DNA of 64,000 bases from a virus: IMG/VR virus record IMGVR_UViG_3300027906_000009, positions 1 through 64,000 of that record, one strand, 5' to 3'. The notes beneath the pieces are model-generated. The model was not told the DNA's origin, searched no databases, and was given only the letters and a program-made list of their open reading frames with translations. A program made the position numbers and the translations under genes. This document shows, piece by piece, positions 8,494-17,420 of this stretch (the first letter of the stretch is position 1; each line of letters starts with the position of its first letter).

Positions 8494-11400
8494 TTATTTT
8501 TTGATGTAATGAATTACTACTGCATCGTCGGAATCGACAACGCCAGATTCAAACACAACCTTCTGGCTTGAACCAGAACCCTCGATCGCATAGTCGAAGA
8601 TAGATGCGCCCAAACCTGAACTGCCGCTTTGAGTCTGCAAAACACCGTTCAAGAATACTTGCACAGAATCTGCAAGAGGTTCTTGACTTAACGAAGCAGA
8701 GATATTGTTTGTTAAAGCACCAGTTCCTAGGAAAGTATCCTTTATTGCATCGACGGCTAGGACGCCAGATGAAACTTGGAGACCATCACCACTCATAAAA
8801 GTACCAAAATCGCTTACAAGTGCTTGTTTCATAGTACCACCATCATTTAGAACAACGCCGTCCCCTGCTACAAGGGTAACCGAGGCTGCAGTCGTGTCGC
8901 CATCCATGATGTTGAGTTCTGCTGCAGTTGCACTAACAAGAGTTCCAGCGAGCTTGAGGCCAGCTTCTGATCCGTCGTGGTCAGCTAAGTCCAGTGAAGC
9001 ATAACTACCATCAACCGTCAAAGAGTGTGCCGGAGCAGACTGTTTTATGGTCATGCTGTCAATGCCCGATGCACTGAAGGAAGAACCTCCTGACATTGAG
9101 ATTGATACACCTATCGACGTACCCGAAGAGTACGAGGATAATACAGTGGTAGCTATAACTGATCCGTCTGCAATCTTGACAGTACCGTTAGATCCAACCT
9201 TACTATTAAACGCTGATGCCTTAGCTGCGCTTGAGAAGTTAAGAGTAGTAACAGAAGCCGAGATTGTAGATTCCGTAAAGGCTGACTTGAAAGCTCCCAG
9301 GTCCTTTGAAGTGCTACTAATATCCGACTTGTTCACGGTAAGTGATGAAGCCGAAGAAGCGGCAGAGTTGAAAGAGACACTGATTGAGGTGTCACCAGAG
9401 GAGACCGAGCTACTGACAGTAAACGCGATCTTATCACTTCCGGATCCTTGGAATACAATGACCTCTCCACTGCTTATCGAAGTTCCTACTTCTGGAGATA
9501 ACGTAAGTGCAGATGTTGATTGACTTAAAGACGACTCCTGAATTCTGGTCGCTTGGAATGCAGAGAAAGAAGTAGTCAGTCTATCAGACGATGCATCGTC
9601 GCCATAACGATCGGCTGATGAGTGAGTGATCTTTGCATCATACGAAGAAGCACCCATACTCAAGATAGCACCATCTGCCATATAAAGATCAGACCATCTC
9701 GTTGACGTATCGCCAAGGCCTGCTTGGTCGTTAGAGCCAGGCTTAACTTGTGCACCTGCTGCATCGAGAATAATATCCCCAGCAACGTCAAGTGTCAAGT
9801 CCCCAGAGGCGACATCAATCTCGTTTGCTGCAAAAGTAAACAAGGTTGCAGAGTCGTCCTTCATAACGATCTGACCGCTGTCAGCGTTAAGATCAATATC
9901 TCCTGCTGCGTCGATAATAACCTTCTGAGAAGATCCAGCAGCAGACAATGTAAGAGCACCGGCTGCGGTTTCGACCTTTCCTGCGTCTGTCATCAAGACA
10001 TCGCCTTCAAGGTGAAGATCTTGCCATGCTGCGGATGTGGATCCAAGATCCGATGTATCATCTGCATTTGGTAAAAGGTTACCGTCAACCTTTACGTCTC
10101 CGCCGCCCGGATCCAAAACGATATCAGCCGCGGCGATAAGTTTGAGATCAGTATCGACATCGATATAGTCGTTGGCGCCGTCTATTTCAAGCTTGCCGGC
10201 ACGGAAGGCTCCCAAGGTCATGTCAGCAACGGTAACTGCTTCACCACCAGAAGTATCTTTTGTACCAACACCCCATGTGTCATTGGCGACTCGGCCGATG
10301 ACCATGTCCGTGGAAGAACCACCGTTTTCAATTGCGATACCACCCTGACCGTTTGCTGAAGAGTTTGCCTTGTTGAGAACAACAATTGGATCTTCGACAA
10401 GAAGGTTAGTCGTATCAAGTGTGGTTGTGGTTCCTTGTATTGTCAAGTCGCCGCCAACGACCACTGCGCCGTTGAAGGTTGCCTTACCGGCATCAGACAT
10501 ATCAAGAGTAAGAGCAGTGATTGAAGAACCACCATCATTACCCATAAAGATAATATCCTTGTCAGAAACAGCAGACTTGATTGTCAAGTTGCTCGATGCC
10601 ATGTTGACACTACCAATCTCTGTTCCAGCGTCCTTAAAGACAACATCATCGCCTGCAGCATCAAGAACGATATCTGCAACAGAATCGAGCAAGATGTCAC
10701 CAGAGTTAGATGATTGCAAGGTTACACCAGTGTGACCATCAACAGTTGCTGTGCCAGCAATAGAGTCAATTGTCAACCCACCAGCGGCAGTAGATACTGT
10801 CATTGCGTCCTGTGCAAGAATGTCACCTTCGAGGTGAAGGTCTTGCCATGCAGCCGAAGTTGATCCAAGATCATAAGTGTCATCAGCGCCTGGGAGGAGA
10901 CCTGCAGAAGTTATACTAGCATACGTGGTACTAGCATCTTTGAAAGATACAGTTCCGCCGTCGGCATTGATCTCAATATCACCAGTTGCATCTAAGATGA
11001 TGTTCTGACTCGAAGCAGCAGTAGATAGCGTTAGTGCGCCGGCGGCAGTTTCAACTTTGCCCGCATCTGTGAAAAGCACATCTCCTTCGAGGTGAAGGTC
11101 TTGCCAAGCGGCTGAAGTTGATCCAAGATCGTAGGTATCGTCGGCCCCTGGGAGGAGACCTGCAGAAGTTATACTAGCATACGTGGTACTAGCATCTTTA
11201 AAAGATACAGTTCCACCGTCAGCATTGATTTCAATGTCACCAGTCGCATCTAAGATAATATTTTGACTCGATGCAGCGGTAGATAGTGTTAGTGCGCCGG
11301 CTGCAGTTTCAACTTTGCCCGCATCTGTGAAAAGCACGTCTCCTTCAAGGTGAAGGTCTTGCCATGCAGCCGAAGTTGATCCAAGATCATAAGCGTCATC

Positions 11401-12159
11401 TGCATTTGGCAAAAGGTTACCGTCAACCTTGACATCTGATCCACCTGGGTCGAGAAGAATATCTGCTGCAGCGATAATTTGAAGATCTGTAGATACATCA
11501 ATATAATCGGTGGTGCCGTCTATTTCTAATCTTGCTGTTTGAAGATTGCCTGCCAAGGTCATCTTATTTGTACTTGGGTTGTAATTTAAATGAGAACCAT
11601 CTACTCGCAACTTACCGTCACCTGAGCCCTTTGTAACCGAGGTAACTGAAGAAATACTAGATTTATTCATCGTCGTTGCGTTTGACAAGCCCGCGTTAAA
11701 AGTTACAGCAACACTCGTAGCACTGGAACTTACGGAGCTATCAAAAGTAAAGGCTATCTTGTTGCTGCTGCTATCCGTAAAGATCACAGCTAAGCCTGCT
11801 GCAGCGGAAACACCATACTCCGGGCTGAAGGTTAACGAGGTGGTGGCGCTTGTTACAGTGCTCTCCTGGAGTCTTGATGTTTGGAACGATGAGTAGCTGG
11901 TGGCGTTATCACCGTTATATTCATTATCGTCATCTGCAAATACGAGTTGATATGCTCCAGATGCTCCTGACTCTCTTAGGTCCATCTTCGAAAAGTAATC
12001 CTGCATCGCCGCGGCGGTGATTGTTTGTGTTGCGCCTGCAGGTGAAGATGAAGCTGCATCTTGTGTAAGAAAGACGTAGTCATCGTCTAGGGTGGTGACT
12101 GCCGAGGCTAAAGATCCTGTAATCTTTAACTGTAATGGTTGTATAGTTGTTCTAGCCAT
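8494..12159 (-). CDS. Fibre- or appendage-like virion protein with LGSTSAAW repeats
   Basis: A 1221-residue Gly/Ser/Ala/Asp-rich protein with no signal peptide. The central half consists of beta-type repeats, each with a DLGSTSAAWQDLHLEGD motif; two adjacent 86-residue copies are identical in protein (see repeat entry), with degenerate copies near residues 230 and 705. A second, about 100-residue block containing (S/A)FQxxRxQES...LTLSPE...KIAFT occurs near the N-terminus and again at about residue 850. The C-terminus (VFLNGVLQ...DYAIEG...AVVIHYIKK) matches in layout the C-terminus of the 3452-residue protein. Repeats with 'L-G-S/x-x-x-W-x-x-L-x-L-x-G' are common in phage tail fibres and in bacterial adhesin-like proteins. 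It is one unit, ended by an intrinsic terminator, beside the sheath gene. Attachment fibre or head/whisker fibre are both possible. Confidence 0.6.
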   Translation of the reverse strand: MARTTIQPLQLKITGSLASAVTTLDDDYVFLTQDAASSSPAGATQTITAAAMQDYFSKMDLRESGASGAYQLVFADDDNEYNGDNATSYSSFQTSRLQESTVTSATTSLTFSPEYGVSAAAGLAVIFTDSSSNKIAFTFDSSVSSSATSVAVTFNAGLSNATTMNKSSISSVTSVTKGSGDGKLRVDGSHLNYNPSTNKMTLAGNLQTARLEIDGTTDYIDVSTDLQIIAAADILLDPGGSDVKVDGNLLPNADDAYDLGSTSAAWQDLHLEGDVLFTDAGKVETAAGALTLSTAASSQNIILDATGDIEINADGGTVSFKDASTTYASITSAGLLPGADDTYDLGSTSAAWQDLHLEGDVLFTDAGKVETAAGALTLSTAASSQNIILDATGDIEINADGGTVSFKDASTTYASITSAGLLPGADDTYDLGSTSAAWQDLHLEGDILAQDAMTVSTAAGGLTIDSIAGTATVDGHTGVTLQSSNSGDILLDSVADIVLDAAGDDVVFKDAGTEIGSVNMASSNLTIKSAVSDKDIIFMGNDGGSSITALTLDMSDAGKATFNGAVVVGGDLTIQGTTTTLDTTNLLVEDPIVVLNKANSSANGQGGIAIENGGSSTDMVIGRVANDTWGVGTKDTSGGEAVTVADMTLGAFRAGKLEIDGANDYIDVDTDLKLIAAADIVLDPGGGDVKVDGNLLPNADDTSDLGSTSAAWQDLHLEGDVLMTDAGKVETAAGALTLSAAGSSQKVIIDAAGDIDLNADSGQIVMKDDSATLFTFAANEIDVASGDLTLDVAGDIILDAAGAQVKPGSNDQAGLGDTSTRWSDLYMADGAILSMGASSYDAKITHSSADRYGDDASSDRLTTSFSAFQATRIQESSLSQSTSALTLSPEVGTSISSGEVIVFQGSGSDKIAFTVSSSVSSGDTSISVSFNSAASSASSLTVNKSDISSTSKDLGAFKSAFTESTISASVTTLNFSSAAKASAFNSKVGSNGTVKIADGSVIATTVLSSYSSGTSIGVSISMSGGSSFSASGIDSMTIKQSAPAHSLTVDGSYASLDLADHDGSEAGLKLAGTLVSATAAELNIMDGDTTAASVTLVAGDGVVLNDGGTMKQALVSDFGTFMSGDGLQVSSGVLAVDAIKDTFLGTGALTNNISASLSQEPLADSVQVFLNGVLQTQSGSSGLGASIFDYAIEGSGSSQKVVFESGVVDSDDAVVIHYIKK
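10831..11400 (-). repeat. Tandem 258-bp coding repeat in the fibre-like gene
   Basis: Copies begin at 10831, 11089 and (partial) 11347. The first two encode identical 86-residue units, yet differ at scattered bases that are nearly all silent third positions. A more diverged copy of the start lies near 10009. The repeats are in frame. Confidence 0.9.
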
Positions 12160-12304
12160 AATATTATTTCCTCCTATGTTTTTTAAATATTTTGGAAGAC
12201 TATAATAAAATTATAAAATTATAAAATTGAATGATTATTAAAAATTATTTAATGTAAGGTTATATTATAAAAATGGCGCTTAAAGGATCTAACTGGACTG
12301 GCAT

Positions 12305-12313
12305 TATAAATAG
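12305..12313 (-). promoter_or_regulatory. CTATTTA element before the fibre-like gene
   Basis: Coding strand CTATTTATA, 13 bases after the stop of the small DUF5659-like gene and about 146 bases before the fibre-like start. The 166-base gap is otherwise AT-rich leader with a GGAGG site next to the start. Confidence 0.45.
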
Positions 12314-12325
12314 CAATCTGAAGAT

Positions 12326-12538
12326 TCAAGAGAACAATATTTTTTTGAGGTTTCTGACATTATTATCAAATCTGCAAAAATCAGAATCTAGAAATTCCAA
12401 AGCTAAAGACTGACAAACCTGGTTTGGATCATCAAAACTAAAGAAAAATTTTCCTGTTTCTAATCTTCTACATTCTTTTAGCTTAATTCCCCTAAGTTGG
12501 AGATATGCTGCTATGCCAATGTCACTCGTGTTATACAT
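12326..12538 (-). CDS. Small DUF5659-like protein
   Basis: A 70-residue protein. The pattern TSDIGIAAYLQLRGIKL, then a charged turn, KFFFSFDDP, and a short helix ending in LALEFLDSDFCRF...LKKIL matches the small domain DUF5659: an 'aa-x-L' helix, two strands and a helix, often found in phages and bacteria. Its function is unknown. It is preceded by a CTATTTA element 36 bases away and lies between a coiled-coil protein and the fibre-like gene. Confidence 0.6.
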   Translation of the reverse strand: MYNTSDIGIAAYLQLRGIKLKECRRLETGKFFFSFDDPNQVCQSLALEFLDSDFCRFDNNVRNLKKILFS

Positions 12539-12573
12539 ATTATTCTCAATCCTGTTTTACTTTTATATGTACA

Positions 12574-12582
12574 ACTAAATAG
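12574..12582 (-). promoter_or_regulatory. CTATTTA element before the small DUF5659-like gene
   Basis: Coding strand CTATTTAGT, 12 bases after the previous stop and 36 bases before the next ATG. Confidence 0.4.
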
Positions 12583-12593
12583 TAATCTATTTG

Positions 12594-12968
12594 CTATTCT
12601 TGAAAATCTTTTCTAATAAAATAGGATTTCTCACCTTCAGATTGAGGCAGTTTTAGCTCGTATGTTAACTCTGGTGATACTGATAGTTCATCTCTTAACG
12701 CGGATGCCTTCTCATACATCATAGATTCTAGATTTTGAATTCTTCCTAGCAGTTGCATCTTTTTCTTTTCATAATCCAACGCCATTCTTGATAAATACTG
12801 TTCTGTTTGTTTCAGTGCCTGCTTATTGTGGAATAGGTCTTCTACCTGTTCCCATTCAATTTCAATTATTTCCTCTTCGTTGAACCCTCTAGGCTCTGGT
12901 GTTTCTTCTTGCTGTTGGGGAGTCTCTACTAGATCTTCCACATTAAGGTTGTTGTTTTCATCACTCAT
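12594..12968 (-). CDS. Unrecognised acidic coiled-coil protein
   Basis: A 124-residue protein. The first 45 residues are acidic and Gln/Asn-rich (four Q in a row region EDLVETPQQQEETPEP); residues about 45-95 form a coiled coil (EQVEDLFHNKQALKQTEQYL, then YEKKKMQLLGRIQNLESMM); the end is YELKLPQSEGEKSYFIRKDF. AAAGGAG lies nine bases before the ATG. No family is recognised. It follows the gp15-like gene and may be an accessory assembly factor, but that is only context. Confidence 0.7.
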   Translation of the reverse strand: MSDENNNLNVEDLVETPQQQEETPEPRGFNEEEIIEIEWEQVEDLFHNKQALKQTEQYLSRMALDYEKKKMQLLGRIQNLESMMYEKASALRDELSVSPELTYELKLPQSEGEKSYFIRKDFQE

Positions 12969-13044
12969 ATTTGCTTCTCCTTTGCTTGTTTATGTGATTT
13001 TAATTGTGTTATTAAATATAACATATTATATAAAAAAAGTAAAA

Positions 13045-13866
13045 CTATAAATTGTATTTTTTCATTTCTTCTTCGGAGACCATTACGCGTTCGCGAGGTA
13101 TTTTGACCTCTACTATGTTTTCCCTTATTGAGATAAAAGGTTTTTCGCGGCTGGGTCCGTGTCCCACAAGATAACCTACAACTCTTATATCTATAGACAT
13201 CTCAAACTTTCTGGCGTCGCCTTCGAAAGAAGATAAGTTGTCTTGTGACTGAAATTGCGGCTGAATAAAGCCCTCATATTTGTGGTCTCCAAATTCTAGT
13301 CTTACTGCTCTAACTGTACCAGGGTTTGTTATAAATGGCAACATTAAATCGTTAATTTGCTGCTGATATTCAGTTCTTAGTGTGACCTGATAGGATAATT
13401 CTACATTAACTGGCATTGGGATTGTCAAAATTTTATAGACTTTCTTTTTATTATTTATCGGATACGTTTCTTGTCCTGCTAACCTGTTTGCGGTTGCATT
13501 CGCAAAGTTTCTAGATTTTGCTTCGTTCAACACTCGACTTACTTCAAACGTGCCACCTTCTGAACCATATGACTCTGGGATATTGCCCACAAACACGCCC
13601 GGGGAGGCTGCTGGTTTTTGAAATGAATTTCTTTTTATAGAAATAGCTGGAAATACTAAGGCGCCTTGAATATCCCTTGAATCCGGTGAGTTTTTAGACA
13701 GAAAAGAGCGTTCAGAAGTACCCCACAAGATCGGAACAGTCGAAACACCCTTGTTAGTGTCTACTTGTAGGTTTAGTTTTTTCACAAATTCATATACAGA
13801 CCGGTCGATTGTCTCTATTGTAGAGGGTTCGAAGTGTATTTTCTCTAATTCTTTGTTTTCAGACAT
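13045..13866 (-). CDS. Neck / tail terminator or sheath-stabiliser-like protein (gp15 position)
   Basis: A 273-residue protein starting MSENKELEKIHFEPS. The centre KKVYKILTIPMPVNVELSYQ, VTLRTEYQQQINDLMLPFI and the end DARKFEMSIDIRVVGYLVGHG show the pattern of tail-completion proteins that cap the tube and sheath after polymerisation: a strand, a helix with E-Y-Q-Q-Q-x-N, and a closing 'I-x-V-x-G-Y-L'. T4 gp15 (272 residues) has that role and follows gp14, as here. An upstream in-frame start (13911) would add 15 residues inside the preceding gene; AGAGGGG seven bases before the ATG at 13866 decides the start, giving an eight-base overlap. The family call is pattern and position based. Confidence 0.6.
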   Translation of the reverse strand: MSENKELEKIHFEPSTIETIDRSVYEFVKKLNLQVDTNKGVSTVPILWGTSERSFLSKNSPDSRDIQGALVFPAISIKRNSFQKPAASPGVFVGNIPESYGSEGGTFEVSRVLNEAKSRNFANATANRLAGQETYPINNKKKVYKILTIPMPVNVELSYQVTLRTEYQQQINDLMLPFITNPGTVRAVRLEFGDHKYEGFIQPQFQSQDNLSSFEGDARKFEMSIDIRVVGYLVGHGPSREKPFISIRENIVEVKIPRERVMVSEEEMKKYNL

Positions 13867-14347
13867 TAAAAAGCCCCTCTCTAGCCCTAACACATGTGGC
13901 GGCAATTTCAAAGCTTGATTCTACCTGGCCAAAGAGCCACTTAGGTTCTTCAAGTGTTAAAATTTCATAAAAATATTGACCATATTGTATAAAATCACCT
14001 TCCCTTACAAACAAGTCTTGATCCTCTGTAAGCCTTCTTTTGTGGAACGCTACATTTATCCTTTCTATTCTGTCGACTCCCAAAGCAGTGACAGTTGTCG
14101 TTTGTGAAACATATTTCACCATTGCGTAAATCCTAACTGGATCCATAAAAACCTTATCAATAGCTTCGCCGTAAAGATCATGAAAGTTTGTGTCCTTTAA
14201 ACTGACGGGGTAATAGATTATTGTTTGGCCCACGACCTTTTCTATTACTTCATCGTTAACCTGCTTTACTAAATCCTTTTCTTTTTGCCCCACGAATAAA
14301 GGCGGCGGTGGACTTTCAGGTTGTGACCATTTGTTATCATCAGACAT
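13859..14347 (-). CDS. Neck protein, gp14-like (head-tail connector)
   Basis: A 162-residue protein with a Pro-rich N-terminus and a core FHDLYGEAIDKVFMDPVRIYAMVKYVSQTT, GVDRIERINVAFHKRRLTE and VREGDFIQYGQYFYEILTLEEPKWLFGQ. Phage head-closure and adaptor proteins commonly show the last element, a beta barrel with G-D-x-I-x-x-x-x-x-x-Y-E-I. In T4, gp13 and gp14 seal the filled head and bind the tail. It is six bases after the gp13-like gene and overlaps the gp15-like gene. Assignment is by context and pattern. Confidence 0.6.
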   Translation of the reverse strand: MSDDNKWSQPESPPPPLFVGQKEKDLVKQVNDEVIEKVVGQTIIYYPVSLKDTNFHDLYGEAIDKVFMDPVRIYAMVKYVSQTTTVTALGVDRIERINVAFHKRRLTEDQDLFVREGDFIQYGQYFYEILTLEEPKWLFGQVESSFEIAATCVRAREGLFNV

Positions 14348-14352
14348 CTATA

Positions 14353-15978
14353 TTACCCTACAAAGATATAATTTGGAACCTTCTCGAGTACTTTTTCAGT
14401 ATTTTCGAGCATATTCGCATCTTGCTCAGCCATCTTTGTATATGTAAGCTGAGCTAGAGTTTCTTTCAGTTCATCTCTAAGTTTATTTTGCTCTTCTTTT
14501 GCTTCTGATAGCAATGCAGTGCCATTTAGTGTTACTGCTTCTCCTGGAATCGGAACTGAACTGAACTTAGAACGAACTTGTCCCAGCGTTTCTTTGCATA
14601 ATGCTAGTGCAAACCGGCGGATCCACTGCTTTCCTATAGAATTTATGTTTTCATATGGCAAATTCCCAATAGGTAGCGTATTCATGTTATTAACACCGTC
14701 TACTGATTTGTCATCTTCACTCTCCCAGACGTCTTCGGGTATTGAGAATTCAACCCACATCTTGCGGGGACCACCTGTATAAGGTATCGGACTAAGCCTT
14801 ATCTTGTTATTTCTCAATTCATAAGAAAAGTGCGACATTCTAGTGTATATCGCATCTTCGAAAGCCATTGCTTGTGCTTTGTTCTGCCAAGCCGGTATTA
14901 ACTGAAAGGTTGAATCATCAGAAAACTGTCCATAATTGTGTAGATTCCCAACAACGTTTAATCCACCATAATAACCAAAGAATCTCCACATTGCATGCGG
15001 AGTTTTATAATACACTTTCTTTATTAATATTTTTCTGCCGGCAATATCCTTAGAAGTGTAGGGATAAGTAATACCTCCAGAGAAATTTGACTTACTCATT
15101 CCTGCGTCGCCGGCGTCTGTCAAAGTTATATCCGTGTTTCCAGTAGACCCAGGAGTAACTTGTGTGATAGTTACCACGGAACCACTAGCAGAAGCTTTGA
15201 TTTTAGTGTTTAGATCTAAGACAGTGGCCAAATTTGTTGCTGCTGCCTCTTTTGATCCACCAAGTATAAACGTAACATTGTTTTTATCAGTTGTATCACT
15301 TGAAGCTGCTACCTTTGCAACAATCTCCGTTTTATCTGCGGCAATAATTTTAATTTGATCATCATTTGCAAGTTTTGCTATATCTGTTATTGTAACCGAA
15401 CCTGTTGCAACAATTTGGCTTTGTGACGTTATAATTTGTTGTAGGTCGTACTCTTGTTGCGGAGGGTTTACATCAAATGACGCAGAATATTGCACGGAAC
15501 TGTTTAAGCCAATCTCTGAAGCTAGACCCTCTCCTACTCGTCGGGCCATGCTGTAGTCGAACTTTGGATATTTTAAGGCCACATGGGAGCCTGACAGGCT
15601 TCCACTTAAAGAACCACTCATCAGAACACCCTTTGAGTCAAAGGATCCTGTAGTGTTGCCAAGAGCGTCTGATAGCACATTTGTTGCTTGGTGTAAATTA
15701 ACTATATATGAATACTCAAGCACTGCTTCCTCGTACGCAGCATAAACATTTCCTTGTGTTATTTCTAAATCTAAAATATCTCCCCCAAGTTTCTTATAAA
15801 CATAGGAAACTTGATCCACAGCACCCGAAAGAAACTGACTAGAGTATAAAGAAGAATTTTCATCTGAATAAATTTTATATGGCACAGATTGATTAACCAA
15901 ACTGTTTTGGTCTGAACCTGTCATTGGTAGCACAATTGCTGATAATGTGCTTTTTGGTGTCAATGTAGGTTTGTACAT
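14353..15978 (-). CDS. Neck protein, gp13-like, with an inserted beta domain
   Basis: A 541-residue protein. The first 110 residues (VSYVYKKLGGDILDLEITQG, VYAAYEEAVLEYSYIVNLHQ) and the last 200 (MWRFFGYYGGLNV, then RRFALALCKETLGQVRSKFS, IPGEAVTLNGTALLSEAKEE) are helical and typical of connector proteins of T4-like phages from water. Between them, about residues 180-305, lies a beta-rich insertion with VTITQVTPGSTGNTDITLT, the shared module seen in several other virion proteins. T4 gp13 has 309 residues; the insertion explains part of the difference. GAGGG precedes the ATG. It is likely to bind the portal-filled head together with the next gene's product. Confidence 0.55.
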   Translation of the reverse strand: MYKPTLTPKSTLSAIVLPMTGSDQNSLVNQSVPYKIYSDENSSLYSSQFLSGAVDQVSYVYKKLGGDILDLEITQGNVYAAYEEAVLEYSYIVNLHQATNVLSDALGNTTGSFDSKGVLMSGSLSGSLSGSHVALKYPKFDYSMARRVGEGLASEIGLNSSVQYSASFDVNPPQQEYDLQQIITSQSQIVATGSVTITDIAKLANDDQIKIIAADKTEIVAKVAASSDTTDKNNVTFILGGSKEAAATNLATVLDLNTKIKASASGSVVTITQVTPGSTGNTDITLTDAGDAGMSKSNFSGGITYPYTSKDIAGRKILIKKVYYKTPHAMWRFFGYYGGLNVVGNLHNYGQFSDDSTFQLIPAWQNKAQAMAFEDAIYTRMSHFSYELRNNKIRLSPIPYTGGPRKMWVEFSIPEDVWESEDDKSVDGVNNMNTLPIGNLPYENINSIGKQWIRRFALALCKETLGQVRSKFSSVPIPGEAVTLNGTALLSEAKEEQNKLRDELKETLAQLTYTKMAEQDANMLENTEKVLEKVPNYIFVG

Positions 15979-15994
15979 TATTAGCCCTCACTAA

Positions 15995-16021
15995 GTATAG
16001 TTCAATACTATAACTAGTTAT
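15995..16021. repeat. Overlapping inverted repeats in the gap before the neck gene
   Basis: TATAGT-TCAAT-ACTATA is followed at once by the perfect 12-base palindrome ATAACTAGTTAT. With no T-run it is not an intrinsic terminator; it could be an operator or RNA-processing hairpin. Function unknown. Confidence 0.5.
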
Positions 16022-16038
16022 TGAGCCAAGCATTTAAC

Positions 16039-16332
16039 CTAGGCATCTGCTTTTGTTTTGGTGGTTCGCCTTTTGCGAGTTGTGGAGGTTGTTTTTTTCT
16101 TAGTGGAAGTTGTTGTTTTTTTCGCAGGAGTTCGCTTTTTTCTAGTGGTCTTTGGCTTTTCTTCCACTTCGGTCACTACTTCTTCTATTACTTCATCTTT
16201 AGGGGTCTCGGCCACCTCTTCAACTTTGTTGGTGGTGACCAAGCCCAAAAGATTTGCAAATTTAGCTTCCCATTTTTTCTTTATTTTTCCGAATCTCTTA
16301 AATTCTAAAAATATTTTCTTTTTCTTGCCCAT
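16039..16332 (-). CDS. Small basic protein with histone H1-like tail
   Basis: A 97-residue protein. The N-terminal 35 residues are a basic helix (KKKKIFLEFKRFGKIKKKWE); the middle is acidic (EEVAETPKDEVIEEVVTEVE); the last 40 residues are Lys/Arg/Thr/Pro-rich (KPKTTRKKRTPAKKTTTSTK and on), like the disordered tails of histone H1-like and AlgP-like DNA-binding proteins. AAAGGATAAATA precedes the ATG. It lies between the putative head protein and neck genes, so a role with packaged DNA or head completion is possible. The opposite strand also has an open frame here, but only this one has a ribosome site. No exact family is recognised. Confidence 0.65.
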   Translation of the reverse strand: MGKKKKIFLEFKRFGKIKKKWEAKFANLLGLVTTNKVEEVAETPKDEVIEEVVTEVEEKPKTTRKKRTPAKKTTTSTKKKTTSTTRKRRTTKTKADA

Positions 16333-16348
16333 TATTTATCCTTTCTTA

Positions 16349-17359
16349 TTACGCTCTTTTGACTGTCACGCTATCAGTAAAAGTATCTCCTGTTGAGACG
16401 TAGTTAGGGATGGCGTCGGCGGCGCCTTCGGGTAGTCTCATGGCTGTGACTGTCAATTTAATATGCGAAGTTTTACCTGATGCGATTTGAGCAAGAAGTA
16501 AGTCTGCCACCGCGTCTTTACTGTGGCCATCTTTCAGAACCCAATTAGGGGCTGAAGATTCTCCTCCATCGTCAGTGTTTGCGAGGTCTAATGCCGCGAA
16601 GGGACCAGCTTCTGCGGCCAATGCTGCGGCTGCATCGTCAGCATGATCAGCAGTAGTTACTGTCTTAAAAGTAGCTGTGATTTTCACCGCATGTTTTGAA
16701 CCGGCGTCGCCGCCCGCGGAGGTTGAGGCAGGATTATATTTGAGTGTCTCACCGGGGCGGGTACCAACAACACCGATTTCTGTCAGGTCGATATCGATTT
16801 GTCCATTTGTGTTATCTTTTTTTAAGAAATCAGCGGTGGGTGTCATAGTAATCACTGAGCGGGCGATATCAAATTTCTTTGTGATTGTTGCTGCTGTCGC
16901 GGTTGTTCCCGCTTCATTGTAGAGTGTGCAGACTAATGTATGCTCACCTGCAGTGAGAACTTTGTGTGATGAATTATTTATAATCATACCTTTACCTGCG
17001 CCGGATGATTCTTTTGGCATTGCTCTATATTTCTTTCTTCCAGAGCCACTTCCGTCGACAATAATATTGCCAGCGTCATTGGTGTTATTGCTGAGTGCTG
17101 TCGCATTACCATCTACTGACCATTTAACAATGTCTCCGTCTAATTTATCTCCGCCGGTGGTGTCACCAGGGCCCTGGAGGTAACCAGTAAATTTAAAGGT
17201 TTGGTTTCCGTTGTCCACAATATCTAGACTTTGGAATCTTACGTCAAGCTTTGTCGAATCCAGACTTTCGTCATTGGCTCCGTCGACGTTATCTAAAAAC
17301 TGAAAATATTTTGTCATAAACTTTGATGATCTGTGTATTGCTCTTTTTTTCTTGCCCAT
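16349..17359 (-). CDS. Putative head-associated virion protein with Ig-like or beta-sandwich domains
   Basis: A 336-residue protein starting MGKKKRAIHRSS. It contains VKWSVDGNATAL, then HTLVCTLYNEAGTTATAATI (residues about 135-160), which look like strands of an immunoglobulin-type sandwich, and a Thr/Ala/Asp-rich remainder ending VSTGDTFTDSVTVKRA. It comes straight after the major capsid gene, behind its own terminator, CTATTTA element and GGAGG, so strong independent expression is likely. An in-frame start 11 codons upstream lies before the GGAGG and is rejected. In T4-like phages such a place may hold a decoration protein (Hoc has Ig domains), but no clear family match is visible. Confidence 0.55.
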   Translation of the reverse strand: MGKKKRAIHRSSKFMTKYFQFLDNVDGANDESLDSTKLDVRFQSLDIVDNGNQTFKFTGYLQGPGDTTGGDKLDGDIVKWSVDGNATALSNNTNDAGNIIVDGSGSGRKKYRAMPKESSGAGKGMIINNSSHKVLTAGEHTLVCTLYNEAGTTATAATITKKFDIARSVITMTPTADFLKKDNTNGQIDIDLTEIGVVGTRPGETLKYNPASTSAGGDAGSKHAVKITATFKTVTTADHADDAAAALAAEAGPFAALDLANTDDGGESSAPNWVLKDGHSKDAVADLLLAQIASGKTSHIKLTVTAMRLPEGAADAIPNYVSTGDTFTDSVTVKRA

Positions 17360-17392
17360 TTTAATGGATCCTCCTTCAATAGGGTTATACAA

Positions 17393-17401
17393 TATAAATA
17401 G
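17393..17401 (-). promoter_or_regulatory. CTATTTA element after the capsid terminator
   Basis: Coding strand CTATTTATA, about 34 bases before the ATG at 17359 and 30 bases after the capsid terminator stem, a plausible late promoter position. Confidence 0.5.
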
Positions 17402-17420
17402 TGTTACGTTTTACCAATAG

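Noticed and set aside
9047-9523. Plus-strand frame with an acidic, valine-rich translation
   Set aside because: It is the complement of Ser/Thr/Asp-rich repeat coding sequence; the odd composition is a mirror of that bias.
10831-11400. Possible CRISPR-like or mobile repeat
   Set aside because: The 258-base units are contiguous, in frame and coding, with no spacers, terminal inverted repeats or transposase.
16058-16396. 112-codon plus-strand frame in the neck region
   Set aside because: Opposite the H1-like gene, Phe/Val-rich because it complements Lys/Thr codons; the minus-strand frame has AAAGGA at the right distance.
12305-17401. TATAAATA on the plus strand at two gaps, as T4-type late promoters
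   Set aside because: A T4-type promoter in that orientation would fire away from all genes. I report the sequence instead as CTATTTATA on the coding strand, and keep antisense late transcription as a remote possibility.
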